Source of the DNA: RI-92 sp040235555
GTDB taxonomy: Bacteria; Pseudomonadota; Gammaproteobacteria; UBA6429; Thiohalophilaceae
Assembly: GCA_040235555.1 (NCBI GenBank)
Contig: JBECKZ010000053.1
Coordinates: 1 to 23,435, forward strand
DNA length: 23,435 nucleotides
Reading direction: 5' to 3'
The first letter of the stretch is position 1; each line of letters begins with the position of its first letter. Under the pieces are notes generated by a model, which was not told where the DNA came from, searched no databases, and was given only the letters and a program-made list of their open reading frames with translations. This document shows positions 12,233-19,071 of this stretch, in pieces. The position numbers were made by a program, and so were the translations under genes.

Positions 12233-13056
12233 CAGTGTCCCCGGCTCTGTGCGTGAAACCAGGGAAACGCCCGCACTGATAACTTGCGTAAGATCCAGTC
12301 GGTGGTGAATGCCAGCAAGGTGATCCACACCACGTAAGGCAGGATGATGTCCATGGACAGGTAACGCCGGACCAGAAAGATGCGATAGCCCAGTCCATCC
12401 TGGGCGGCGATGGCCTCGGCGGCAATCAAAAATAACCACGCAGGACCCAGTGACAGGCGAATGCCTTCGATCAGGCGTGGCAGGATTTGCGGTAGTAACA
12501 CCCGTAGCATGACCTGCCAGGTGGAAGCACCCAGGGTCTGAGCCTTGATCAATTGTTCGTGTGGCAACTCCAGGGTCCTGGCCTGCAAGTCGCGAATAAT
12601 AAACGGGGTGATGCCTATGACGATCAGCATCACTTTGGAGAGTTCGTCCAGCCCGAACACAATAAACAGGATCGGCAGAATCGCCATCGGCGGAATCAAT
12701 GAGAGCACAGTGATATAGGGTGACAGGTTAGCGCGCACAATGGGAATTGCTCCATTGACCAGACCCAGGATCATACCGGCCAGCGCGGCAATACCAACAC
12801 CGGTAAACAGGCGCTTTAAACTCGCAAGGGTATCGGCCCAGAACAGATACTCACCGGTACGCACACTCGGTTCGAAGGCAAGGGTATGAATGGCGTGGAC
12901 AAAACTGCTGAAGGCCGGCATCAGTTTGTCGTTGGGATTCACGCTGAGGCGCGCATCGGACACCCAGACATAGAAGATAAGCGTCAACAGAAATGGCAGG
13001 GCACCCAGCAAGACCTTGCCCAATAAACCCGGTTGTATGTTTAACAAGCGCTTCAC
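12232..13056 (-). CDS. ABC transporter permease, guanidine-locus importer
   Basis: A 274-residue inner-membrane permease of the binding-protein-dependent type, with about six hydrophobic segments. The EAA loop that docks the ATPase lies at about 167-193 (KAQTLGAS and LLPQILP visible). The best start is GTG at 13056, because the ATG a little upstream runs into a stop after seven codons. The ribosome site is modest (AAGGCGG about 7-11 bases upstream). The gene follows the binding-protein gene after 148 bases that contain an intrinsic-terminator-like hairpin. It therefore probably depends on readthrough and is made at lower level than the binding protein. Confidence 0.9.
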   Translation of the reverse strand: MKRLLNIQPGLLGKVLLGALPFLLTLIFYVWVSDARLSVNPNDKLMPAFSSFVHAIHTLAFEPSVRTGEYLFWADTLASLKRLFTGVGIAALAGMILGLVNGAIPIVRANLSPYITVLSLIPPMAILPILFIVFGLDELSKVMLIVIGITPFIIRDLQARTLELPHEQLIKAQTLGASTWQVMLRVLLPQILPRLIEGIRLSLGPAWLFLIAAEAIAAQDGLGYRIFLVRRYLSMDIILPYVVWITLLAFTTDWILRKLSVRAFPWFHAQSRGH

Positions 13057-13172
13057 TTTAGAACCGCCTTCGGCGTTTCATTAAGTACTCCCTGAACTCG
13101 CTGCGCTCGTTCTGGTCGCATTCTGGTGTTATTCCAGATCATAGAGATCATTTTTGTATCGCTCTAAATAAA

Positions 13173-13198
13173 GCGGCCCTCGTTTTTCCGAGGGCCGC
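13173..13198 (-). terminator. Perfect 10-bp hairpin between binding-protein and permease genes
   Basis: GCGGCCCTCG and CGAGGGCCGC form a perfect GC-rich stem with a 6-base loop, starting 7 bases after the binding-protein stop. In the minus-strand transcript it is followed by UUUAUUU. This is a short, interrupted U-tract, so a partial terminator or an mRNA 3'-end stabiliser is likely. Such an arrangement is common after periplasmic binding-protein genes, which need more product than the membrane components. Confidence 0.75.
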
Positions 13199-13204
13199 GA
13201 ACGA

Positions 13205-14254
13205 TTAGAGTTTGCCCTCCGCAGCCATCTTCATGTAGGTCGGGTCAAAACGCAGTTTGATGTTCTTGGGATCCCCGTAAACACCAGCCGGGGTTTCAAT
13301 ACCAATGAACTTGGCATCCGGTGCACCGGTACCCAGCAGGCCGTGTTTGAAACTGAACTCGGCGACGTACTGCATGGTGGTTTTCAGTTTCGGACTGTCG
13401 GTAAACTTCACCGCGTCGGCTGGCTTGTAGAACATGGCCGTGGTTTTCAGCTGGGCCTCAAAACCCTTGAGGTCGGTGCCGGAGTCCTTGGCCATCGCGG
13501 TCCGGATCTTTTTGGCCTTGGCGGACTTGCCCTGCATGCGCGACAGGATCTCATACCAGGCACCGGTCAGGGCCTTGCCGAACTTCGGATTGTCTTTCAG
13601 GGTTTTGGTGTTCACTACCATCAGGTCGATGATCTCGCCGGGGATCTGGCTGGAGTTGAAGACCTCGTGACTTTCCGGATTCTGCAGGATCGTACCCAGC
13701 AGCGGGTTCCAGGTCACCACCGCAGTCACGCCTTTGGAACCATACACGCCCACGATGTCAGCATCAGAGGTGTTCACCACGGTCACGTCTTTCTCGGACA
13801 TGCCGATGCTGCCAAGCGCGCGGGCCAACAGATAATGCGAGACACTGAGTTCGACCAGGTTCACTTTCTGGCCCTTGATGTCCTTGAGTTCCTTTTGGCC
13901 CTTCAGCACGATGCCATCGTTGCCATTGGAGAAGTCACCGACGATGAGCGCGGTGGAGTCGACATTACCGGCAGCAGGGATGGTCAGGGCATCCATGTTG
14001 GTCATGGCGCAGCCGTCGAACTTGCCGGCGGTATACTGGTTAATGGATTCGATGTAATCGTTGATCTGGACCACATCGATGTCGATGCCGTATTTCTTTG
14101 CCCACTTTTTCACGATGCCGCTATTGGCCGCGTAATCCCATGGCATCCAGCCAACATAGATAGACCAGGCAATCTTGAAATGATCCTTGGCAAAGACGGC
14201 ATTGGATAACAACGACAAGCTGAGGAAAAGCAGAAGTGCGATGCGTTTTTTCAT
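13205..14254 (-). CDS. Periplasmic binding protein of the urea/guanidine carboxylase-region ABC transporter
   Basis: A 349-residue secreted protein whose signal peptide (KKRIALLLFLSLSLLSNAVFA) is probably cleaved after the VFA. The mature part (IAWSIYVGWMPWDYAANSGIVKKWAKKYGI, given here in short as IAWSIYVGWMPW onward) resembles NitT/TauT-type binding proteins. The family is known to sit next to urea carboxylases (the TIGR03427 type). I moved the start from a TTG at 14269 to the ATG at 14254, because GGGAG lies 8 bases upstream of the ATG and the signal peptide begins there. It is the first gene behind the riboswitch, so its ligand is most likely guanidine or a guanidine derivative. That ligand is inferred from context, not from pocket residues. 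Confidence 0.92.
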   Translation of the reverse strand: MKKRIALLLFLSLSLLSNAVFAKDHFKIAWSIYVGWMPWDYAANSGIVKKWAKKYGIDIDVVQINDYIESINQYTAGKFDGCAMTNMDALTIPAAGNVDSTALIVGDFSNGNDGIVLKGQKELKDIKGQKVNLVELSVSHYLLARALGSIGMSEKDVTVVNTSDADIVGVYGSKGVTAVVTWNPLLGTILQNPESHEVFNSSQIPGEIIDLMVVNTKTLKDNPKFGKALTGAWYEILSRMQGKSAKAKKIRTAMAKDSGTDLKGFEAQLKTTAMFYKPADAVKFTDSPKLKTTMQYVAEFSFKHGLLGTGAPDAKFIGIETPAGVYGDPKNIKLRFDPTYMKMAAEGKL

Positions 14255-14296
14255 ACAGGTTACTCCCAAAGGCTACACGCATAAATTTTTTGCACA

Positions 14297-14331
14297 GGGG
14301 AATCAACGGCCATCACGCTGTTGAATCTCCC
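14297..14331 (-). promoter_or_regulatory. Alternative hairpin of the riboswitch expression platform
   Basis: Read on the minus strand, GGGAGATTCAACAGC pairs with GGCCGTTGATTCCC across a TGAT-centred loop. The left arm contains the conserved GGGAGA end of the aptamer and the 3' arm of P1, so this hairpin and the ligand-bound aptamer cannot form together. The hairpin is followed by CTGTGCAAAAAATTT rather than a run of U, so it is not a standard intrinsic terminator. Confidence 0.55.
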
Positions 14332-14436
14332 GGGCTTTTATCCCGCCGTGTAACCTGTCGCCGGGAATACCCTCATCGCGCCAGGTCGATCGCTCTCGGT
14401 CCAGACACTCTTGCGAGCCGGAACCCTAGCCATCCA
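14322..14436 (-). ncRNA. Guanidine-I riboswitch (ykkC-yxkD class, guanidine-binding subtype)
   Basis: The minus strand carries the hallmark conserved blocks in order: CTAGGGTTCCG near 14428-14418, GGACCGAGAGC near 14403-14393, and ACACGGCGGGA followed by TAAAAGCCCGGGAGA near 14352-14327. P1 can be closed by TGGAT (14436-14432) and ATTCA (14326-14322). These are the blocks of the ykkC class, which binds guanidinium. The unbroken GCGGGA and AAAAGCCCGGGAGA segments fit the guanidine subtype rather than the ppGpp or PRPP variants. It lies in the 5' leader of the ABC transporter, deiminase, carboxylase and hydrolase genes and should switch them on when guanidine binds. Confidence 0.95.
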
Positions 14437-14502
14437 TTTTTGTTGATTAGTGCTCGGCCCGTGTCGCGCCGATGATTCCGATGTGTGCTCCATGCCCCAT
14501 GT

Positions 14503-14518
14503 TGCACAGAGCATGCCA
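14503..14518 (-). promoter_or_regulatory. Sigma-54 (RpoN) promoter of the guanidine operon
   Basis: The minus strand reads TGGCATGCTCTGTGCA. It has the invariant GG and GC separated by exactly 10 bases and matches the TGGCACG-N4-TTGCA consensus at all but two defined positions. Transcription would begin near 14492, about 55-60 bases before the aptamer. An NtrC-like site about 107 bases upstream supports the call. Confidence 0.7.
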
Positions 14519-14591
14519 TCCAAAAAATCAAGATCTTAGCGTTGGATGTACCAAAACAGGGAGCGGATTTAGTGCATTGGCAAAGCGCCTT

Positions 14592-14606
14592 GCACAAATA
14601 AAGTGC
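14592..14606 (-). promoter_or_regulatory. NtrC-like binding site
   Basis: GCAC-N7-GTGC (GCACAAATAAAGTGC on the plus strand) matches the core dyad of NtrC enhancer sites. Its centre is about 107 bases upstream of the predicted sigma-54 start, a normal enhancer distance. A second, weaker arrangement of GTGC/GCAC half-sites flanks it (14572-14595 and the GTGCGCATGCAC dyad at 14603-14614). It lies only about 18 bases from the end of the upstream mipA-like gene. Confidence 0.6.
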
Positions 14607-14623
14607 GCATGCACAAAAGGCAG

Positions 14624-15442
14624 TCAAAAGTACCAGGCCCAACCAAGATGCAAAGCCCCAATACTGTCGTGGATCACAATGGGGCTGTCGCTGATGCCAG
14701 AACCTAAACGGGTTAGACTGGCGCCACCGAACACGACCCAGTGATCAGGCAGCAGGTGCAACAACATCACCCCCACACGCAGATTGAGACTGGCCGTCCC
14801 GGCATAGGCCGGACGCGTGGCGGTTGCTTCAGTCGGCTTGACCCCGTAGTAGTAGTCCACCACCTTATCGCTCAACCACTCCGCGCCAAGACCCGGTGCA
14901 ATAAACCAGCGCGGTGCGAGTCGAAACGGATGGGAAAAGCTCAGTTGGGCAGAATCCCCGTAACTGTGACCGGAGACGTCACTGAAGTAACCGTAACGAG
15001 TAATCACGCTGGAGGTACGCCAGACACCGGTAACACCGGCTTCGATCGAGGTATCGCGTTTGTTCATGCCGGCCAGGCCTGCATAGTCCGCCGGGTCATA
15101 ACCGCGGCGCGCCTTGAGGACAACCGCCAGTCGCGCACTGCGATCCGCGTTGTTAAGGACATATGCACCCAGCTGGCCGAAGTGCCAGAAGACGGTATCT
15201 CGATAGGTCACGGCGACCAGGGGCAGAATATAACCACGCCGATCCGCAACGGGCTGTTGCAAGGCGATGACTGCGCCACCCACCAGGCCATGCCAGTTCT
15301 TTTCCGCTGCAACATTCGGTACGGGTACATCGGCATAGGCCGAATTGAGTTCAGTCAAGATATCCTCGGCATGGGCAGAGAGGCACCATATGCCACTTAT
15401 AATAAGAATGATGCTGCGCAGGCTTAGTAATAGTGTCCGCAT
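14624..15442 (-). CDS. MipA/OmpV family outer-membrane protein
   Basis: The product is 272 residues with a signal peptide ending near LSAHA (residue 25). The mature protein shows alternating beta-strand patterns and the family segment PGLGAEWLSDKVVDYYYGV. It ends in the aromatic residue typical of outer-membrane beta-barrels (WAWYF). MipA/OmpV proteins are outer-membrane barrels; the E. coli MipA is described as an MltA/PBP1B scaffold. No specific role can be assigned here. A GAGG sequence 5 bases before the ATG supports the start. It is upstream of, and on the same strand as, the guanidine operon, but the sigma-54 promoter between them indicates a separate transcript. Confidence 0.85.
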   Translation of the reverse strand: MRTLLLSLRSIILIISGIWCLSAHAEDILTELNSAYADVPVPNVAAEKNWHGLVGGAVIALQQPVADRRGYILPLVAVTYRDTVFWHFGQLGAYVLNNADRSARLAVVLKARRGYDPADYAGLAGMNKRDTSIEAGVTGVWRTSSVITRYGYFSDVSGHSYGDSAQLSFSHPFRLAPRWFIAPGLGAEWLSDKVVDYYYGVKPTEATATRPAYAGTASLNLRVGVMLLHLLPDHWVVFGGASLTRLGSGISDSPIVIHDSIGALHLGWAWYF

Positions 15443-15581
15443 AATTACCTCATCTTTCGGTAGGCGGGTGAATTACTCTATATATAAACGCGCAAGCTAC
15501 GAATGGGTTGACCGCCAGTGTGTCTGAACACGCCATCCTTGTTCATGCCTGAATACACCTTTCCCATAATTACTAAATTGG

Positions 15582-15610
15582 TTGTGCAGTTCGAGACGCA
15601 TGATTAATAT
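15582..15610 (+). promoter_or_regulatory. Probable sigma-70 promoter for the HNH gene
   Basis: TTGTGC at 15582-15587 and TAATAT at 15605-15610 are separated by 17 bases, a good -35/-10 pair, about 90 bases ahead of the HNH gene. A 7-bp hairpin (AGCCTGG/CCAGGCT, 15621-15639) lies in the would-be leader. Confidence 0.5.
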
Positions 15611-15702
15611 GCCAGTCTTTAGCCTGGCTAGCCCAGGCTGATACATCGCGTTACAGGTGAATTAAATAATGACCCAACAACAAAAACATATGGAGATGAC
15701 AT

Positions 15703-16284
15703 ATGCGCAAGTCAAAAAATGGAGACATTCGCCGACTGGCAGAACAGGCTGCAAACCTGCAGATCGTAAAGCAACATATCCAGAACCATATCATCGATGA
15801 GCTGGAATTTTATCCGGAGCACGATAAACGCCGCGAAACACCGGAATACAAGGCAGTCCACAAAAAGCTCACAGTCACACTCGATTTACCTTGCCTGTCC
15901 TGTGGCGTGCGTCATTCCACACTGGGCAACCCGAAGGAAAATCCCTATGGTGCCCGGCAAATGGAAACCCACCATCACATTATCGAGTGGGCACTGCAAA
16001 ATGCCGTCGACGTTAAAAAATTTAACAAGACGCTACGTCCGCACCTTGCTGCCAAACACCCCAACCGCAAGGAATACCAGAAGGATTTTACCGAAAAGCA
16101 GATCAGGGACTGGGTCGATCATAGCGAAGATAACTTATGGGTCCTGTGCGACGTTCACCATCGCGCCAAGTATCTCGGTATTCACGAGATTACCTACCCG
16201 ATTTGGGCACCATTTAATTTACTGCGCGATGATTTTGAGGCATGGGTGAAAAAGGAAATCAATCGCATCCGAAAACAAAAATAA
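15703..16284 (+). CDS. HNH-endonuclease-like zinc protein
   Basis: A 193-residue protein with an HNH/zinc-ribbon layout: Cys64-x2-Cys67 (CLSC), the HHH run at 90-92 (METHHHII), Asn144 in DNLWVLC, and Cys149-x2-His152 followed by His153 (CDVHHR). The CxxC and CxxH pairs should hold a structural zinc, and the His/Asn/His set would form the nuclease centre. The N-terminal 60 residues are helical and basic. I recognise no close named family. It could be a standalone nuclease, a phage or plasmid remnant, or a defence effector. The neighbouring genes give no system context. GGAG lies 8 bases before the ATG, which supports the start. Confidence 0.8.
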   Translation: MRKSKNGDIRRLAEQAANLQIVKQHIQNHIIDELEFYPEHDKRRETPEYKAVHKKLTVTLDLPCLSCGVRHSTLGNPKENPYGARQMETHHHIIEWALQNAVDVKKFNKTLRPHLAAKHPNRKEYQKDFTEKQIRDWVDHSEDNLWVLCDVHHRAKYLGIHEITYPIWAPFNLLRDDFEAWVKKEINRIRKQK

Positions 16285-16551
16285 TTGGTGATATCGTCGA
16301 AACTGACTTCTGTTTATTACCTAACCAGCACCTTCATGCGAGCCTGCTCGCGGTGATGCTGAAACACGAAAATTCCTTAGTGAATGATGTTCGTTAACCG
16401 ACTATTCGCCATATTCCTGGTTTTTAAACCGGGCTGCAATACCTCAATATGCCGACTAACGCTGGCCTGTTATTTTCGTCTTGCCATTTTCCAGGCGAAA
16501 ACGCAAGGCGAGCGATGGCGCACTCTATGCTAAACTCGTGCGAGGCATGAA
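16285..16551. other. Intergenic region without recognisable gene
   Basis: I see no supported gene. A possible -10 element (TATGCTAAACT) lies at about 16528-16538, shortly before the CPBP protease gene. The rest shows no strong repeat or terminator. Confidence 0.4.
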
Positions 16552-17349
16552 ATGATGACCGAACAATCTCACAATGAACAGACCGAGCTGCGTTTGTTGG
16601 ACAAACGGTGGCTGGTGCTCCTGGTCTATCTGGTCTCGTTGGGGCTGTTGCTGCGCGGCATGTTGATTTTCAACCAGCACTACGGTTCTGCGCCCTATGT
16701 GGTCCGCTTCTGGACTACTGAACTGCAAGTGGCGATCCTGCTGTTTTTTAGCACGCTGGTCTTCTTTCCTGCAGCACGCATTGGTTTACGCCCCATCCAA
16801 TGGATCAATGCCAGGGATGTGTTGCCTATCCTCATCTTAACCGGCTTCGCCATGGGGGTGTGGTGGCTTGTCCGCTATATGCAGCCGAACTATGTCGCAA
16901 TTGACAATGTTCTGTCATTGCAGATCCTGCGTACGACACTGCTGGTCGGGCTGACTGAGGAGTGGATGTATCGCGGGTTGTTGCTGGTGGTATTGATTCG
17001 CTGGTGTGGCACGCGGCGTGGTGCCTTGCTCTCACTGCTGCTGTTTGGCCTGTTGCATCTGCTCAATCTCACCGCTGGGGTAAACGTGCTGTATGCTCTC
17101 GCACAATTTTTCATGACCATATTGATCGGTGCCAGCCTGTTACTGGCGGCCTTCGCTACTCGCTCATTGATCCTGCCCATGCTTGCTCATTCCATTTATG
17201 ATTTCTGCGTGGTCGATATCGGCCAATTACTGTATGCCGATTCCGGCCCTTGGGCAATGCTCACGATCCTCGTTGCCGGTCTGCTCTGTGGCATCTATAG
17301 TCTGTATCGCATCATGCGCCTGCCGGAGGGCGAACCGTTTGTTGACTAG
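16552..17349 (+). CDS. CPBP-family intramembrane metalloprotease (CAAX-like)
   Basis: A 265-residue polytopic membrane protein with the three ABI/CPBP motifs of the Rce1-type glutamate/histidine proteases. Motif 1 is EExxxR (Glu136, Glu137, Arg141 in TEEWMYRG), motif 2 is FxxxH (Phe165, His169) and motif 3 is HxxxD (His213, Asp217 in HSIYD). These residues line up for an active intramembrane peptidase. In bacteria many members process or protect against peptides, but the substrate here is unknown. GAGG lies 6 bases before the first ATG, and the second ATG could also serve. It is not obviously co-transcribed with the HNH gene. Confidence 0.9.
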   Translation: MMTEQSHNEQTELRLLDKRWLVLLVYLVSLGLLLRGMLIFNQHYGSAPYVVRFWTTELQVAILLFFSTLVFFPAARIGLRPIQWINARDVLPILILTGFAMGVWWLVRYMQPNYVAIDNVLSLQILRTTLLVGLTEEWMYRGLLLVVLIRWCGTRRGALLSLLLFGLLHLLNLTAGVNVLYALAQFFMTILIGASLLLAAFATRSLILPMLAHSIYDFCVVDIGQLLYADSGPWAMLTILVAGLLCGIYSLYRIMRLPEGEPFVD

Positions 17350-17480
17350 GGCGCCTCGTTCCTGTCTTTGAATCCATGCCGTGTAATAAGTTAATGTCAC
17401 CCGGTGGACAGGGGGGACACAAAATCGTGTGCGTCTGATCTAGACTGATAGGATTGATATAACTATAAGAGATAAATTAT

Positions 17481-17834
17481 ATGATCGAATTTGTCATCAT
17501 CCTGATAGTGCTGGCAATTTTAATCCTGCCGGTTAAGCTGGCAGCTGATTATGTCGGGGCGCGCAATACCGGTGTTTTGATGTGCATTGTTGCTTTGATT
17601 TTTGCGGCAGCGATTCAAAAGGCGGTGGCGGTTCTGTTGCCGCAATTGGCGTTTTATTACCCGGCGTTGAGCCCGCTCGTGTCCATCTTATTATCCGCCT
17701 TCGCGTATATGATGATACTGGGCACGAGTTACGGAAAGGGCATCGCCATTGCCATTCTGCAAGTCATCCTGACTGTGCTCTTGATCTTTGTGTTTGGCTT
17801 GTTAGGTTTGAGTATCGGACGTTTTGTTTACTGA
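17481..17834 (+). CDS. Small polytopic membrane protein, unknown function
   Basis: A 117-residue, strongly hydrophobic protein with about four membrane segments (1-20, 32-55, 62-82, 90-115) and short polar loops such as KLAADYVGARN. It has no recognised family motif. The ribosome binding site is weak (AGAG about 11 bases upstream). It lies 131 bases behind the CPBP protease on the same strand and ends just before a strong hairpin shared with the convergent doxX-like gene. A link with the protease is possible but only positional. Confidence 0.75.
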   Translation: MIEFVIILIVLAILILPVKLAADYVGARNTGVLMCIVALIFAAAIQKAVAVLLPQLAFYYPALSPLVSILLSAFAYMMILGTSYGKGIAIAILQVILTVLLIFVFGLLGLSIGRFVY

Positions 17835-17847
17835 TCAATAACGCACT

Positions 17848-17878
17848 CCGCCTCCTTGCGTTCAATGCAAGGAGGCGG
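17848..17878. terminator. Bidirectional 12-bp hairpin between convergent genes
   Basis: CCGCCTCCTTGC and GCAAGGAGGCGG form a perfect 12-bp stem with a 7-base loop. It lies between the stop of the small membrane protein (plus) and the stop of the doxX-like gene (minus). Neither side has a real U-tract, so termination may be partial or Rho-assisted, but position and stability fit a shared terminator. Confidence 0.75.
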
Positions 17879-17889
17879 TGCGCACGTGG

Positions 17890-18330
17890 TTAGTGTCTAC
17901 CGAACCTGTGGTCCAGGCTCCATGCCCCTGCGCCATGCACTATCAGCAACAGGAAGGCACCGGTGATAGCCACATCCTTGAGGAACATGATCATCTGGGT
18001 TTGATCGGCAAAGTTGTGGTGAAAGATCAATGCCGCCAGCATGGTAAAGCCTGCCAGTAAAAACGCAACCAACCGGGTACGGTAACCAATAACGATCGCA
18101 ATGCCGCCCAGCAATTCAGTGGCAATGACCAGCGGCAGCAGTGCACCGGGGACACCCATGGACGCCATGTATCCCGCCGTCCCGGCATAGGCAGTGATCT
18201 TGCCGACACCGGCGATAAGGAAGATCGTCGCAATCAGGATACGGCCGATCAGCTCTACCGCGTGTTGCAAGGTGTGAGTGGAAACGGCTTTGTCCGAGGT
18301 GTGATGACTTGCTACGCTAAATGTGCTCAT
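17890..18330 (-). CDS. DoxX family membrane protein
   Basis: A 146-residue protein with four predicted membrane helices and the DoxX pattern LIGRILIATIFLIAGVGKI followed by GVPGALLPLVIATELLGG, IVIGYRTRLVAFLLA and the loop HHNFADQTQMIMFLKDVAI. DoxX-like proteins are membrane components linked to redox or quinone chemistry and thiol/oxidative stress. The exact function is not fixed. AGGAG lies 7 bases before the ATG. It follows azoR by 46 bases on the same strand and probably forms an operon with it. Confidence 0.88.
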   Translation of the reverse strand: MSTFSVASHHTSDKAVSTHTLQHAVELIGRILIATIFLIAGVGKITAYAGTAGYMASMGVPGALLPLVIATELLGGIAIVIGYRTRLVAFLLAGFTMLAALIFHHNFADQTQMIMFLKDVAITGAFLLLIVHGAGAWSLDHRFGRH

Positions 18331-18376
18331 GATTGTGCTCCTATATATAAGAACGATGAGTTAAATGAAGTGCTGC

Positions 18377-18973
18377 TTACGCAGCGAGTTCCTGTATGCC
18401 GGCGTGCGCCTCATCCAGGGCCTGTGCTTTGTGTGACTCGCCACGGGCCAGCCCTTCCGCGTAGACGAACTCGATGTCCGTGATCCCGATGAAACTCAGG
18501 AAGGTGCGTACGTAGGGGGTCTGGGTGTCCATTGGTGTGTCCTGGTAATTGCCGCCACGGGTGGCCAGCACATACGCTTTCTTACCGGTGAGCAGACCTT
18601 CGGGACCATTGCTGGTGTAGCGAAAGGTCACGCCCGCGCGGGCCACGTGATCGAAGTAAGCCTTGAGCGTCGACGGTACACCAAAGTTGTACATGGGCAG
18701 CCCCAGCACGATAACGTCGGCTTCGCGCAGCTCTGCGATCAGGGCATCGGAGTAGGTGACCGTTGCCTGTTGCTCGGGTGTGCGCTCGGCTTCTGTGGTA
18801 GTGAAGGCGGCGAAACGCTCGGCCGTCAGGTGCGGCACCGGCTCGGTGGCCAGGTCGCGGATAATTATTTGATCATCTGGACCCAGTAATTGTTCCGCCA
18901 GGGCCGTGCCCAGTTGTGACGATTGGCCCTGTTGCTGGAACAGGCTGGAATTGATTTGCAGTACGGTTTTCAT
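18377..18973 (-). CDS. azoR: FMN-dependent NADH-azoreductase / quinone reductase
   Basis: The 198-residue flavodoxin-fold protein matches the AzoR family in length and motifs. The phosphate-binding start is QINSSLFQQQGQSSQLG, the flavin/substrate segment is PMYNFGVPSTLKAYFDHVARAGVTF (residues about 97-121), and GKKAYVLATRGGNY follows. These enzymes reduce quinones and azo compounds with NAD(P)H by two-electron transfer and protect against electrophile or quinone stress. GGAGGG lies just before the ATG. The gene is divergent from a LysR regulator and followed by doxX, a layout seen for quinone- or electrophile-inducible reductases. Confidence 0.93.
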   Translation of the reverse strand: MKTVLQINSSLFQQQGQSSQLGTALAEQLLGPDDQIIIRDLATEPVPHLTAERFAAFTTTEAERTPEQQATVTYSDALIAELREADVIVLGLPMYNFGVPSTLKAYFDHVARAGVTFRYTSNGPEGLLTGKKAYVLATRGGNYQDTPMDTQTPYVRTFLSFIGITDIEFVYAEGLARGESHKAQALDEAHAGIQELAA

Positions 18974-18993
18974 AAGTCCCTCCTTGCGTTACT

Positions 18994-19069
18994 CGATGGG
19001 ACTATTTAAGTATTGAAAGCATCGAATAAAAAGCGCATATTTTCGGCTAAACCTTTCGATGGTATCGAT
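18994..19069. promoter_or_regulatory. azoR-lysR divergent regulatory region with repeated CGATG dyads
   Basis: The short gap between azoR and the LysR gene holds CGATG (18994-18998), CATCG (19020-19024), TCGATGG (19056-19062) and ATCGAT (19064-19069). The first two form an inverted repeat. They may be parts of LysR-regulator sites that control both directions. No clear promoter boxes were resolved. Confidence 0.35.
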
Positions 19070-19071
19070 AT

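Noticed and set aside
11453..12439. Longer form of the ABC ATPase starting upstream of MSFIEV
   Set aside because: The extra residues lie inside the permease gene and are not ABC-like; TGATG coupling at 12232 marks the real start.
13080..13120. CTCGCTGCGCTCG dyad after the operon hairpin as a functional operator
   Set aside because: It is a short, very common GC dyad, imperfect in its flanks and unsupported by position or repetition here.
13205..14254. Nitrate or taurine binding protein as the specific function
   Set aside because: The fold class is shared, but the operon and riboswitch context point to guanidine rather than nitrate or sulfonates.
14236..14642. Small open frames on both strands between the binding-protein and mipA-like genes
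   Set aside because: The interval is occupied by the riboswitch, sigma-54 promoter and NtrC-like site; the frames lack ribosome sites and family features.
15669..15702. Possible short upstream open frame beginning ATGACCCAACAACAA before the HNH gene
   Set aside because: It overlaps the HNH gene out of frame, has no ribosome site and no sign of coding.
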